Positions 52,614 to 59,963 are shown, counted from the first letter of the stretch. The stretch: DNA of 64,000 bases from Bacteroidaceae bacterium (GCA_017483605.1 JAFUWG010000048.1:112005-176004), one strand, 5' to 3'. The notes: generated by a model from the letters alone, not told the origin. Numbers and translations are program-made.

Positions 52614-52919
52614 ATGAGCAATAGAGAATACATAGGTCTTTTTTCCAAGAATCTGTTTTGGGATGCTGATTCATCACATTTGTCGATGGATGCCAACTCG
52701 CCATATATCATTCAGCGTGTGCTGGAACATGGGGAGATGAATGATTGGCGACTTATCAACCATTATTACGGTCTTGACAGAATTGTCGATGAATGTAAAA
52801 AGATGAGGACATTAGACCCTGTATGCCTTTCGTTCATTTGTACGATTTCCCACACAAAAGAAGAAGACTACCGATGCTATCATTTCAGACAGTCCTTCCC
52901 GACACATTGGAACTCTTGA
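52614..52919 (+). CDS. DUF6922-type protein, putative antitoxin partner (101 aa)
   Basis: The N-terminal part LFSKNLFWDADSSHLSMDANS, then IIQRVLEHGEMNDWRLINHYYG, matches the short DUF6922 proteins that precede AbiEii-like toxins in Bacteroidetes. In that arrangement they replace the larger AbiEi antitoxin. No full helix-turn-helix is visible. The 3' part overlaps the toxin gene by 46 nt. The antitoxin role is inferred from gene order. Confidence 0.75.
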   Translation: MSNREYIGLFSKNLFWDADSSHLSMDANSPYIIQRVLEHGEMNDWRLINHYYGLDRIVDECKKMRTLDPVCLSFICTISHTKEEDYRCYHFRQSFPTHWNS

Positions 52920-53512
52920 GAATACTGATGCGTCAACCTATTCTCAACGACATGAGACTGGTTGGTGGTACGGCTCTTGCTCTACAATATGGGCATCGAC
53001 GTTCCATTGACTTGGATTTTTTTGGTCATACGACAGAAGATGCCGACGAATTGACGGAAGCATTAAAAGAATGTGTACATCATCTTGTGAGAGGTTCCTA
53101 CACTAAACGCATCAAGGCATATATGCTAAACGATGTGAAGGTGGATATTGTGAACTATGATTATGAGTGGATTGATGAACCAGTCATTGAAGATGGTATC
53201 AGATTAGCGTCACCGAAAGATATTGCTGCTATGAAAGTGAATGCCGTCATCGGAAGAGGTACAAAAAAAGATTTTATTGATATTTTTTTTCTTTTGCAAC
53301 ACTTTTCCTTTGAAGACATCATGAACTTTTATTTTGAAAAGTACCCCGATGGCTCCGAATACCGAGCACTATTAAGCATGACTTATTTTGCGGATGCCGA
53401 CCCACAGCCCATGCCTGTCATGTTTGCCCCCATCAACTGGAACAACATCAAATTGTTTATCGGGAAAGAAGTCGAGGAATACACTATAAGGAGAACTAAC
53501 AATGAAAATTAA
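52874..53512 (+). CDS. AbiEii/AbiGii-family nucleotidyltransferase toxin (212 aa)
   Basis: A type IV toxin-antitoxin/abortive-infection family member. The nucleotidyltransferase signature is RLVGGTALALQYGHRRSIDLDFF, with GGT and the DLD metal Asp pair, followed by VKVDIVNYDYEW carrying the third Asp. RLASPKDIAAMKVNAVIGRGTKKDFIDIFFLL is the conserved helical part. The start at 52874 (MLSFQTVLPDTLELL) is preferred; the frame from 52823 adds 17 residues inside the upstream gene. It probably defends against phage by modifying an RNA or nucleotide target. The region is AT-rich compared with the core. Confidence 0.9.
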   Translation: MLSFQTVLPDTLELLRILMRQPILNDMRLVGGTALALQYGHRRSIDLDFFGHTTEDADELTEALKECVHHLVRGSYTKRIKAYMLNDVKVDIVNYDYEWIDEPVIEDGIRLASPKDIAAMKVNAVIGRGTKKDFIDIFFLLQHFSFEDIMNFYFEKYPDGSEYRALLSMTYFADADPQPMPVMFAPINWNNIKLFIGKEVEEYTIRRTNNEN

Positions 53513-53630
53513 AGAAATTGCTGAGGCATACGGTGTGGAATACGAAACACTCCACCCTGATGTCATGCAGTCCATCTGTTTCAACCAAGAAAATCAGTTT
53601 GCATTTAGTTTGCACAGAAATGCAAACTAA
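53502..53630 (+). CDS. 42-aa peptide, possibly a truncated remnant
   Basis: A GGAG ribosome site precedes ATG 53502, which overlaps the toxin stop by 11 nt. The peptide opens MKIKEIAEAYGVEYETLHPD and its last 16 codons fall inside the 32-bp inverted repeat. It may be the stump of a longer third gene that was cut off by the hairpin, or a non-functional frame. Its opening (KEIAEAYGV) could be the start of a helix-turn-helix; this is speculative. Confidence 0.4.
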   Translation: MKIKEIAEAYGVEYETLHPDVMQSICFNQENQFAFSLHRNAN

Positions 53631-53652
53631 ATGCAAACTGATTTTCTTGGTT
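53583..53652. repeat. 32-bp perfect inverted repeat with 6-nt loop
   Basis: Arms 53583-53614 and 53621-53652 are perfect reverse complements around CAGAAA. Each arm contains two TTTGCA boxes (CAGTTTGCA and TAGTTTGCA). It ends the toxin-antitoxin unit and lies directly upstream of the TlpA-like gene's promoter. Outside its 32 bp no symmetry or target-site duplication is seen. Confidence 0.92.
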
Positions 53653-53678
53653 GGAATAGTGTAATAGTTGTACCTTTG
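53647..53678 (+). promoter_or_regulatory. Probable promoter of the TlpA-like gene
   Basis: TACCTTTG (53671-53678) with TTGG (53647-53650) at 20 bp. The -33 region is inside the right arm of the 32-bp hairpin. Confidence 0.55.
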
Positions 53679-53707
53679 CCACAAAAAACGTTAAATGACT
53701 AAAAGCA

Positions 53708-55168
53708 ATGAAAATGAACAAGAAAACTATCATTTCTATTCTCTTTGCCTTTGTGGCAAGTATTCCCGTGTTATCTCAAACCACATCATCCCTCCCGACA
53801 TGGGAGCGTAAGAGTGCACCTGCTGTTATTCTGGGACGTTATGTTGACAGGGATTCAAGCGATAATGAGAAAATCCCCATGTTTTGGGGTAATGAGGAAT
53901 CGCTGAAAGGCGGTTCTTTCCCAGAAACCACCACCGATTCCGTCGCCGGCACGTTTACCATCACATGGGACATCTGCTATCCGATACAGCATAAATTTGA
54001 TGGATGGTCAATCCTGCTCTTCCCGGGCGACACCGTCAGGGTTGATTTCAACAAAAAAGCGTTCAATGAATATCATGCCTACAATAAAGAAACACCACGC
54101 GACAGCATCACTACGACAAAACTGAGAGAACTCTGGAAGAAAGCCATCCACATCGAAGGTGCATCCTTTGAGTTGCCCCTGCCCATTCACATGAAAGGAA
54201 TGAAACTTGGTTTTAGTCGCGAATATGCCACGGCTCACTATCATGATACCTTTGACGAATGGCGCGAAGTATGCTGGAATGAGTTTCAGGATGTGGTGAA
54301 ACAGTTGGATTCTATCGACATTTCGCCTGAGGAACGAGAATACCAAAGAATGATGATAGAACAGGATTACTTGAATAAACTAAGAAACTACGCATTCACA
54401 AAGAAGATTTACGGCTTAACCCAGGACAAGGATTCACTGGCGATGTTCGAGCAGCAATTCACCTTCAAAGACCCCCATGCGCCCGAACTGACGTATTATC
54501 GCAGCATTCTCGGTTTCTTCGCCTGTATGAAAAATCTGTTTGATGAAGGAAGACTTTACATTCAAGCCAATGGGCTGGAAGAGTCGCCCTTAGGACGCTG
54601 GCTCAAGGAGTTGGACGAGGCAAAGGCTGTGATGACTCGGGCGAAAGCCAATCAGCCAGTGGATGAAAGTGAGTTGAATGCCCTTTCGCCAGAGTTCCAG
54701 ACACAAATACGGGAGGTGCAAGCAAAGATGAGGAAGGAAGCGACCGACAGCAAAGGTACAAAACGAGACCTGCCCGAAGGAGAACCGCAGGAGTGGCTGT
54801 CCAAAATCGTTGCAAAGCACAAAGGCCATATCGTCTTCATCGATTTCTGGGACACTTGGTGCGGACCCTGCCGTCTGGGAATGACGGAAATGGAGAAAGT
54901 GAAGGATGAATTGATGGCACGGGGCGTCGATTTCGTCTATATCGCCGATACCAGCAGCGACATCAATGAGTGGGTGAAATATGTCGCTCAGCACGCAGGC
55001 GACCACTACATCGTGCCTAAAGACAAGATAGGAGAGATGCAAATCCCCGGCTATGAAAATGCCATTCCGCATTATCTCATCTACGACCGCGAGGGTCAGA
55101 TTGTCAAAGCCATCAGTGGCTGGTCGGGCGTTGAGAAGATGATGGAGGAGTTGTCAAAGGTCAAGTAA
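53708..55168 (+). CDS. TlpA-like thioredoxin-fold thiol-disulfide protein (486 aa)
   Basis: An N-terminal signal peptide (NKKTIISILFAFVASIPVLSQ) indicates export. A long N-terminal domain (about 25-340) is beta-rich first (GRYVDRDSSDNEKIPMFWGN) and then helical. The C-terminal thioredoxin domain (about 360-486) has the redox motif DTWCGPCRLG, then VDFVYIADTSSDINEW and PHYLIYDREGQIVK. Bacteroidetes use this DUF-plus-TlpA design for periplasmic disulfide reduction. A strong terminator follows. An alternative ATG is at 53714. Confidence 0.9.
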   Translation: MKMNKKTIISILFAFVASIPVLSQTTSSLPTWERKSAPAVILGRYVDRDSSDNEKIPMFWGNEESLKGGSFPETTTDSVAGTFTITWDICYPIQHKFDGWSILLFPGDTVRVDFNKKAFNEYHAYNKETPRDSITTTKLRELWKKAIHIEGASFELPLPIHMKGMKLGFSREYATAHYHDTFDEWREVCWNEFQDVVKQLDSIDISPEEREYQRMMIEQDYLNKLRNYAFTKKIYGLTQDKDSLAMFEQQFTFKDPHAPELTYYRSILGFFACMKNLFDEGRLYIQANGLEESPLGRWLKELDEAKAVMTRAKANQPVDESELNALSPEFQTQIREVQAKMRKEATDSKGTKRDLPEGEPQEWLSKIVAKHKGHIVFIDFWDTWCGPCRLGMTEMEKVKDELMARGVDFVYIADTSSDINEWVKYVAQHAGDHYIVPKDKIGEMQIPGYENAIPHYLIYDREGQIVKAISGWSGVEKMMEELSKVK

Positions 55169-55240
55169 TTATCGCCATCAGCCTTCGTTTGTGACGATTT
55201 CATTCGCTCCATCCCACCATTTTCTGCTGAAATAGGCATC

Positions 55241-55278
55241 AAATCGCATACGAATTATACAACGTATGCGATTTTTTT
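55241..55278 (+). terminator. Terminator of the TlpA-like gene
   Basis: AAATCGCATACG (55241-55252) and CGTATGCGATTT (55263-55274) form a perfect 12-bp stem followed by a T-run. It lies between tlpA and the sigma-factor gene. Confidence 0.88.
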
Positions 55279-55322
55279 GTATTTTTACTTGACTTTTCCG
55301 AAGTTGTGCGTTTACAGAACAG

Positions 55323-55931
55323 ATGACACCACAGGAATTTGAACATATTGCCCGAATGTTGCGACCGCAGATGATGCGCGTGGCAATGGCGTTCTTCCAC
55401 CGAGAGGAGGAGGCGGAGGACGTGGTGCAGGAGGTGCTGATGCGGCTGTGGATGAGAGAGAAGATGAGAGAAAAGATGGGAGAGAATACGAGAGAAAAGA
55501 CGAGAGAGAAGATGAGAGAGAAAACGAGAGAGAAGACGAGAGAGAAGACGAGAGAGAAGACGAGAGAGAAGACGAGAGGAGGGAGCAGCGACGAGGGCCT
55601 CACGGCACTTGCCATCAAGGCGACGAAGAACTTGTGTGTCAGCACATGGCGAAAGCAGAAATTGCGGCAGGCGATTCCATTGGACGACAGCCTCGTACAC
55701 ATCAGGAGTGACGAGCGAGCGGACAAGACACTGCTGACCGAGGAACAGGCGGAAGCCATCGACAGCGCCATCCGACGGTTGCCACGTTCGGAACAAAGGC
55801 TCATCCTGCTCAGACAAAACGCCGACCTCTCGTCGGAGGAAATTGCCGCCCTCACAGGCATTCCCATCCGCTCCGTCCGCACCATGATTTCGTCGGCAAG
55901 GCGTAACCTCTTAAAACTTCTGAAACAATGA
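55323..55931 (+). CDS. ECF RNA polymerase sigma factor with an in-frame repeat insertion
   Basis: A 202-aa sigma-70-family protein. Region 2 begins FEHIARMLRPQMMRVAMAFFHREEEAEDVVQEVLMRLW (residues 6-43). Region 2 then resumes at LTALAIKATKNLCVSTWRKQK (93-113). Between them, residues 45-85 are a low-complexity run of R-E-K-T/M tetrapeptides. Region 4 (about 145-195) is intact with EQRLILLRQNADLSSEEIAALTGIPIRSVRTMISSARR. It is translationally coupled (ATGA) to a putative anti-sigma gene. The repeat would lie in a surface loop, so the factor may still work. Confidence 0.88.
   Translation: MTPQEFEHIARMLRPQMMRVAMAFFHREEEAEDVVQEVLMRLWMREKMREKMGENTREKTREKMREKTREKTREKTREKTREKTRGGSSDEGLTALAIKATKNLCVSTWRKQKLRQAIPLDDSLVHIRSDERADKTLLTEEQAEAIDSAIRRLPRSEQRLILLRQNADLSSEEIAALTGIPIRSVRTMISSARRNLLKLLKQ
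55455..55577 (+). repeat. 12-bp tandem repeat (GAGAGAGAAGAC type) inside the sigma-factor gene
   Basis: About ten imperfect 12-bp units built on AGAGAGAAGACG; the last four are nearly identical. Unit length is a multiple of three, so copy changes would lengthen or shorten the REKT run without a frameshift. Confidence 0.9.
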
Positions 55932-56380
55932 AACAGACACTGATTGACAAATACCTCAATGGCGACACCTCCTTGGAGGAAGAGCAGATGTTGCGACACT
56001 TGCTCCAAGACATTCCATCCGCCCACAGAACGGACGAGGAAGACGCGCTCTTGCTGATGCTGAGTGCAACGCCCACGACGACGGGCGAGGAAGACATCTT
56101 CGCCGCCGACGAGACGGAGGAATATGACCGCATCATTCATCAGCGGAAACGCCGCGCCATGTGGAAATACACAGGCATTGCCGCCGCCATTGCCCTTGTC
56201 GCCACCTTGGGATTCATGTTTCACACCCCCAGCGACGAGAACATTGCCGTGGCATACGTCAACGGCGAGAAAGTGAGCGACGAGCAGCAGGTGGTGGCGA
56301 TGATGGAAAGCACGATGAACGACGTGTTTGCCCACAGCGACACGGAAGAAGAACTTTACGAACTTTTTAATCCCGAATAG
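55928..56380 (+). CDS. Putative anti-sigma factor (150 aa, one membrane helix)
   Basis: The cytoplasmic part opens MKQTLIDKYLNGDTSLEEEQMLRHLL, the pattern of Bacteroidetes sigma-regulator proteins, followed by an acidic stretch. One transmembrane helix (YTGIAAAIALVATLGFMF, about 82-99) leads to a short periplasmic tail (AYVNGEKVSDEQQ). It overlaps the sigma gene by 4 nt, fitting a sigma/anti-sigma pair. No zinc (ZAS) motif is present. Role inferred from position and layout. Confidence 0.75.
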   Translation: MKQTLIDKYLNGDTSLEEEQMLRHLLQDIPSAHRTDEEDALLLMLSATPTTTGEEDIFAADETEEYDRIIHQRKRRAMWKYTGIAAAIALVATLGFMFHTPSDENIAVAYVNGEKVSDEQQVVAMMESTMNDVFAHSDTEEELYELFNPE

Positions 56381-56392
56381 ATACAGACAGAC

Positions 56393-56863
56393 ATGAAACG
56401 ACTCATTTTACTCATACTCAACGTGGTCATCACGGCAAGCCTCTACGCTCAGAAGGGTCTGAACATCAACGACATCTTCGAGGGGAAGGTGATTGACAAG
56501 AGCCGAATCACCGAGACGCTCATCAGAGGCGAGCAACTGGAAGCGTATCACCTCACCGCCTTCCACAGCGTCAAATTCAACGCCACCGAGAAGGAACGGA
56601 ACGTGGTTGAAAAGGCGTTCTATGCCGACATGGCGCAGAATGACATCAAGAAAGAGAAGGGCAAGGAAAACAGCGAGATGGAGAACCGAGGCGGACACCT
56701 CTACTATGCCATCGTCGAGGTGAAACCCTACTCGCCCTTCGACCGCCGCTACATCTGCTACCAGTGCAGCACCGAGACACACGGCGCGTTCGGCATCACG
56801 GTGGTTTGTCTGGAGGGACAGGTGTCGCTGCAAGATTTAAGAAGAATGTTTAAGAAAAAATAA
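56393..56863 (+). CDS. Small exported protein of the ECF operon, DUF6108-like (156 aa)
   Basis: Signal peptide MKRLILLILNVVITASLYAQ, mature start KGLNINDIFEGKVID. Conserved-looking features are LEAYHLTAFHSVKF, a central Lys/Glu-rich helix and the Cys pair in YICYQCSTETHG, then VCLEGQVSLQDLRRMF. I believe it belongs to a Bacteroidetes family (DUF6108) found next to sigma/anti-sigma genes, but I cannot verify this. It is 12 nt after the anti-sigma gene. Confidence 0.7.
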   Translation: MKRLILLILNVVITASLYAQKGLNINDIFEGKVIDKSRITETLIRGEQLEAYHLTAFHSVKFNATEKERNVVEKAFYADMAQNDIKKEKGKENSEMENRGGHLYYAIVEVKPYSPFDRRYICYQCSTETHGAFGITVVCLEGQVSLQDLRRMFKKK

Positions 56864-56872
56864 AGAAACGAC

Positions 56873-57649
56873 ATGAAAAGATTTGCACTTTTCCTCTTGC
56901 TGACAAGCATTGCCACAGCAAACATCAACGCACAAGACACCGACTCCATCACCGCCATCGACAAGATTGCCCAAGAACATCAACTCCCCGATGAGCATCC
57001 CGGCGGATGGAACTTCGACGTCATCTTCTCGCCCAAAAAGGAGTCAAAACACTGGTACCCCCGACAAGTCCTGAACTTCTCTGTGGGTTTTATCGGTGGC
57101 GTGAACCAAGCCGAGGGGGTGCGCCTCAATATGGGGCAGTCCATCGAACTGGAGTTGGGCAACATCCTCACGGCACAAACGCCGGTGGGCAGAAACGGCA
57201 TCGTTCTTGCCGGCTTGGGCATCGGCTGGCGCAACTACCGCATGACGAACCGGCAAATGTTTGCCAAACACGACGACGGCAGCATCAGCGTCGAGCCTTA
57301 TCCCGAGGGTGCCGACCCGAAATTCAGCCGCATCAAGACGTTCGGCTTCATCCTTCCGCTGAAATATTGCCACAAGGTCGGACGTGGTCGCCGCACTTTC
57401 TTCGCCGTGGGTCCCGAACTCTACTACATGCCTCACGCCAGCCTGAAAACCCGCTACCGGACGGAGGAAGGCAACCAATTTCTGAAGGACAACAAACTGC
57501 ACTTCAACAAGTTCTCCGTGGGCATCGGCGCAGAGTTTTGTGTGCAGGGACTGGGCGTCTACTACAAATACAATCCCTTCAACTTGCTCGACACCGACTA
57601 TGGACCGAAGTTCAGCACCATGACGGTCGGTCTGAAAGTGGCATTGTAG
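56873..57649 (+). CDS. Outer-membrane beta-barrel protein of the ECF operon (258 aa)
   Basis: Signal peptide MKRFALFLLLTSIATANINAQ. The mature protein has alternating aromatic strands (QVLNFSVGFIGG, NGIVLAGLGIGWRNYR, FGFILPLKYCHKV, FFAVGPELYYMPH, FSVGIGAEFCVQGLGVYYKY) and ends STMTVGLKVAL, a terminal strand. This fits an 8- to 10-strand barrel. It is the last gene of sigma/anti-sigma/156-aa/barrel, suggesting an envelope-stress regulon that includes its own outer-membrane product. Confidence 0.8.
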   Translation: MKRFALFLLLTSIATANINAQDTDSITAIDKIAQEHQLPDEHPGGWNFDVIFSPKKESKHWYPRQVLNFSVGFIGGVNQAEGVRLNMGQSIELELGNILTAQTPVGRNGIVLAGLGIGWRNYRMTNRQMFAKHDDGSISVEPYPEGADPKFSRIKTFGFILPLKYCHKVGRGRRTFFAVGPELYYMPHASLKTRYRTEEGNQFLKDNKLHFNKFSVGIGAEFCVQGLGVYYKYNPFNLLDTDYGPKFSTMTVGLKVAL

Positions 57650-57684
57650 GCATGACAAAATGGCTTCCCTCGATGCCTCAAAAG

Positions 57685-57753
57685 TGGTCTGAGTCACACC
57701 ACCGAAGCGGTGTGACTCAGACCGCCGAAGTGGTGTGACTCAGACCACTTCTG
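57685..57753. repeat. Three 23-bp palindromic units, locus C
   Basis: Units start at 57685, 57708 and 57731. The 15-bp cores are GGTCTGAGTCACACC, GGTGTGACTCAGACC and GGTGTGACTCAGACC. Each has one mismatch internally, but unit 3 is the exact reverse complement of unit 1. Flanks ATGCCTC (57673-57679) and GAGGCAT (57762-57768), plus CAAAATG/CATTTTG further out, add outer inverted repeats. Confidence 0.93.
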
Positions 57754-57791
57754 GGGATACGAGGCATGTCATTTTGGCACTTCCTCACAAC

Positions 57792-57826
57792 AATCAACCC
57801 GATGTGGGGTACATCGGGTTGATTGG
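57792..57826 (+). terminator. Terminator of the ECF operon
   Basis: CAATCAACCCGATG (57792-57805) and CATCGGGTTGATTG (57813-57826) form a perfect 14-bp stem with a 7-nt loop, in a convergent gap. Confidence 0.8.
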
Positions 57827-57849
57827 TAATTTGTCTAAACGGGAAATGG

Positions 57850-57903
57850 CTACTCGGGATTGTAGCCGAACAGGTTCAAATGCACCTCTTTTGCGAGTGA
57901 ACC
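57850..57903 (-). pseudogene. Duplicated 3' end of era
   Basis: The minus strand reads GSLAKEVHLNLFGYNPE then stop, directly after the stop of the 343-aa gene. Era itself ends TKELNLFGYNPE. The shared C-terminus is not part of the 343-aa frame. It is a relic of an era 3' end, probably left by duplication or insertion. Confidence 0.8.
57854..57878. repeat. 25-bp direct repeat, outer copy (era 3' end)
   Basis: Identical over 25 bp to 58999-59023, which is the end of the intact era gene. The two copies bracket 1.1 kb that contains only the 343-aa gene. Confidence 0.92.
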
Positions 57904-57904
57904 G

Positions 57905-58936
57905 TTAAAGTGCCCAGAAGCCGAAGAAGTAGATGACGGCTATCTTGCGGCGGTCACCCACGGGTTGGGCTTTTCCGATGATGGAGCCACCCTTGACCAC
58001 ATCGCCATTCTGACGCACCTCGCCAACAATGGAGCCTCCGAGCCACACCTTGCCGTTGCCGTCAACCTTGCCGACGATGCTGCCACCTTTTCTCACACTG
58101 CCGTCCGACAGCAGTTCACCCTCGAAGGAGCCACCCACGCGGATTCGTCCGTTTTCGAAGGAGCCTCGACGGGAACCGCCAATCCACACTTCATCATTGG
58201 CACGAAGTTCGCCAACCACGCTGCCACCCTTCCAGAGTTTGCAGCCTTCCGTGTTCGTGCTCTGGGCTGCCTTCAAGTCTTTCAACTGACGCTCGCGCTG
58301 CTCCTGGTTCTGCTTCACGATGTTCTTGTACTTCTCCTTGTACTCATTGAGCAGGTCGTCGCTGGCAATGGTGTTGAAGAGCACGAAACACTCCACATCC
58401 TTGTCGAAAGCCGTGTCGGCATAAATCATCTTCTCGTTGAACATATACACGCTGCCGTCATCACCCACCTTGCCGACCCATTCGCCGTTGTGGGTCACCT
58501 CGTTGGTGCTCGGATTGTACTTGATGCCCTGCGTCTTGGTGCTGCTCATTGAGCCGTCCGCCTTCAACTCGCCAGCATGGTTGCCACTACCGAATGTAAT
58601 GCTTCCGTCGCTATTGAAAATGTATGTCTCCGTCGTCCATTTCTCGTCGGGAGTCTTCACGAAACGATCCAACGTGCGTGTCTTAGGATGCCAGATGCCC
58701 AGTCTGTTGCCGCTGGTGTAGTAGAGGGTGACATCCCCCGCCTTCTGGTCAGCCTTTGGCAGGTTCTTCATGGGGTCCAGTTGGTTTTTTACTTCATTTT
58801 CAACCACTTCCACAGCCTTTTTCTTGGCTGCGTTCTTGGCTGCGTTAAGCAGACCGCCAAACTGAGCGTTTGCTTCGATACCCGTTGTAGCAATCATGGC
58901 TACAACCATAGCGATTCTAACGATGACCTGTTTCAT
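57905..58936 (-). CDS. Exported protein with tandem GGS-type beta repeats (343 aa)
   Basis: Signal peptide about 1-24 (MKQVIVRIAMVVAMIATTGI to ANA). A short Ala/Lys helix (LLNAAKNAAKKKAVEVVENEV) is followed by beta-rich sequence (LGIWHPKTRTLDRF, IFNSDGSITFGSG). From about residue 240 come six repeats of roughly 15-16 residues with core W/R-x-GGS-x-x-G, for example VWIGGSRRG and VRKGGSIVG. The N-terminal half also has GDDGSV- and KADGSM-type turns. The design suggests an elongated beta structure, perhaps a surface or periplasmic filament. No known family is recognised. It lies between direct repeats of the era 3' end, suggesting it was inserted there. Confidence 0.75.
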   Translation of the reverse strand: MKQVIVRIAMVVAMIATTGIEANAQFGGLLNAAKNAAKKKAVEVVENEVKNQLDPMKNLPKADQKAGDVTLYYTSGNRLGIWHPKTRTLDRFVKTPDEKWTTETYIFNSDGSITFGSGNHAGELKADGSMSSTKTQGIKYNPSTNEVTHNGEWVGKVGDDGSVYMFNEKMIYADTAFDKDVECFVLFNTIASDDLLNEYKEKYKNIVKQNQEQRERQLKDLKAAQSTNTEGCKLWKGGSVVGELRANDEVWIGGSRRGSFENGRIRVGGSFEGELLSDGSVRKGGSIVGKVDGNGKVWLGGSIVGEVRQNGDVVKGGSIIGKAQPVGDRRKIAVIYFFGFWAL

Positions 58937-58994
58937 AATGATGGGATGATTAAAAATTTGTTTGTTTTAATTAAAGTCCAAATCGTCTCATGAA

Positions 58995-59876
58995 TCATTC
59001 GGGATTGTAGCCGAACAGGTTCAGTTCTTTGGTGGAGTTTCGCCAGTCTTTATCCACCTTGACGAAGGTTTCCAGATAGATGCTCTTGCCGAAGAACTTT
59101 TCGAGGCTCTTGCGGGCTTCGGTGGCGACGCGTTTGAGTGCCTTTCCTCCATGCCCGATGATGATGCCTTTCTGACTGTCACGCTCCACGTAGATGACGG
59201 CATTGATGTGGATGTGGGTCTTGTCCTCCTTGAAACTCTCCACGCCGACCTCGACGGAATAGGGTATTTCCTTGTCGTAGTAAAGGAGGATTTTCTCACG
59301 GATAATCTCGGTGACAAAGAACTTGGCTGGCTTGTCGGTCAGTTGGTCTTTGTCGAAGTAAGGCGGACACTCGGGCAGAAGTTCCTTGATGCGTGCCAAA
59401 ACGGGCTGAACATTGAACTTGTGGAGGGCTGAAATGGGCAGTATCTCGGCCTTGGGAAGCACTTGATGCCACTGGTCAACAAGTCCTATCAGGGTCTTCT
59501 CGTCGGTGAGGTCAATCTTGTTGATGAGCACCAATACGGGCACTTCCATCTGTGCCACTTTTGCCAAGAAGTCGGCGTTCTTGTCAATCTTCTCCAGGGG
59601 GTCGGTCACATACAGCAACACGTCGGCATCGACCAAGGCACTCTCAGAGAATGCCAACATCGATTCCTGCAACTTGTAATTGGGTTTCAGCACACCAGGC
59701 GTGTCGGAAAAAACAATCTGAGCATCATCGTCGTTGATGATTCCCATGATGCGGTGACGAGTGGTCTGCGCCTTGAAGGTGGCGATGGAGATGCGTTCTC
59801 CGACCAGCAGGTTCATCAGCGTGGACTTGCCCACATTGGGATTACCTACAATGTTTACAAAACCAGATTTATGCAT
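58995..59876 (-). CDS. era: GTPase Era
   Basis: A 293-aa ribosome-assembly GTPase that binds the 3' end of 16S rRNA. The G domain has [40 protein letters not shown] and NKIDL. The C-terminal KH domain has AVIYVERDSQKGIIIGHGGKALKRV and ends DKDWRNSTKELNLFGYNPE. The start MHKSGFVNIVG at 59876 is standard; the frame to 59891 adds five residues. Its last 25 bases are duplicated at 57854. fabH lies 99 nt upstream. Confidence 0.97.
   Translation of the reverse strand: MHKSGFVNIVGNPNVGKSTLMNLLVGERISIATFKAQTTRHRIMGIINDDDAQIVFSDTPGVLKPNYKLQESMLAFSESALVDADVLLYVTDPLEKIDKNADFLAKVAQMEVPVLVLINKIDLTDEKTLIGLVDQWHQVLPKAEILPISALHKFNVQPVLARIKELLPECPPYFDKDQLTDKPAKFFVTEIIREKILLYYDKEIPYSVEVGVESFKEDKTHIHINAVIYVERDSQKGIIIGHGGKALKRVATEARKSLEKFFGKSIYLETFVKVDKDWRNSTKELNLFGYNPE
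58999..59023. repeat. 25-bp direct repeat, inner copy within era 3' end
   Basis: Part of the intact era coding end; identical to 57854-57878. Confidence 0.92.
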
Positions 59877-59895
59877 GACAACAATATACAAAAAA

Positions 59896-59963
59896 AATGT
59901 ATAATATATAATAAACTATCCAGCGTGCATGACACCCCGAATGGGTATTATATATTATACATT
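59896..59963. repeat. 18-bp perfect AT inverted repeat between fabH and era
   Basis: Arms AATGTATAATATATAATA (59896-59913) and its reverse complement (59946-59963) flank a 32-nt GC-richer loop. It fills most of the 99-bp gap between fabH and era, so it would form a hairpin in the shared transcript, possibly for mRNA stability or partial termination. Confidence 0.8.
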
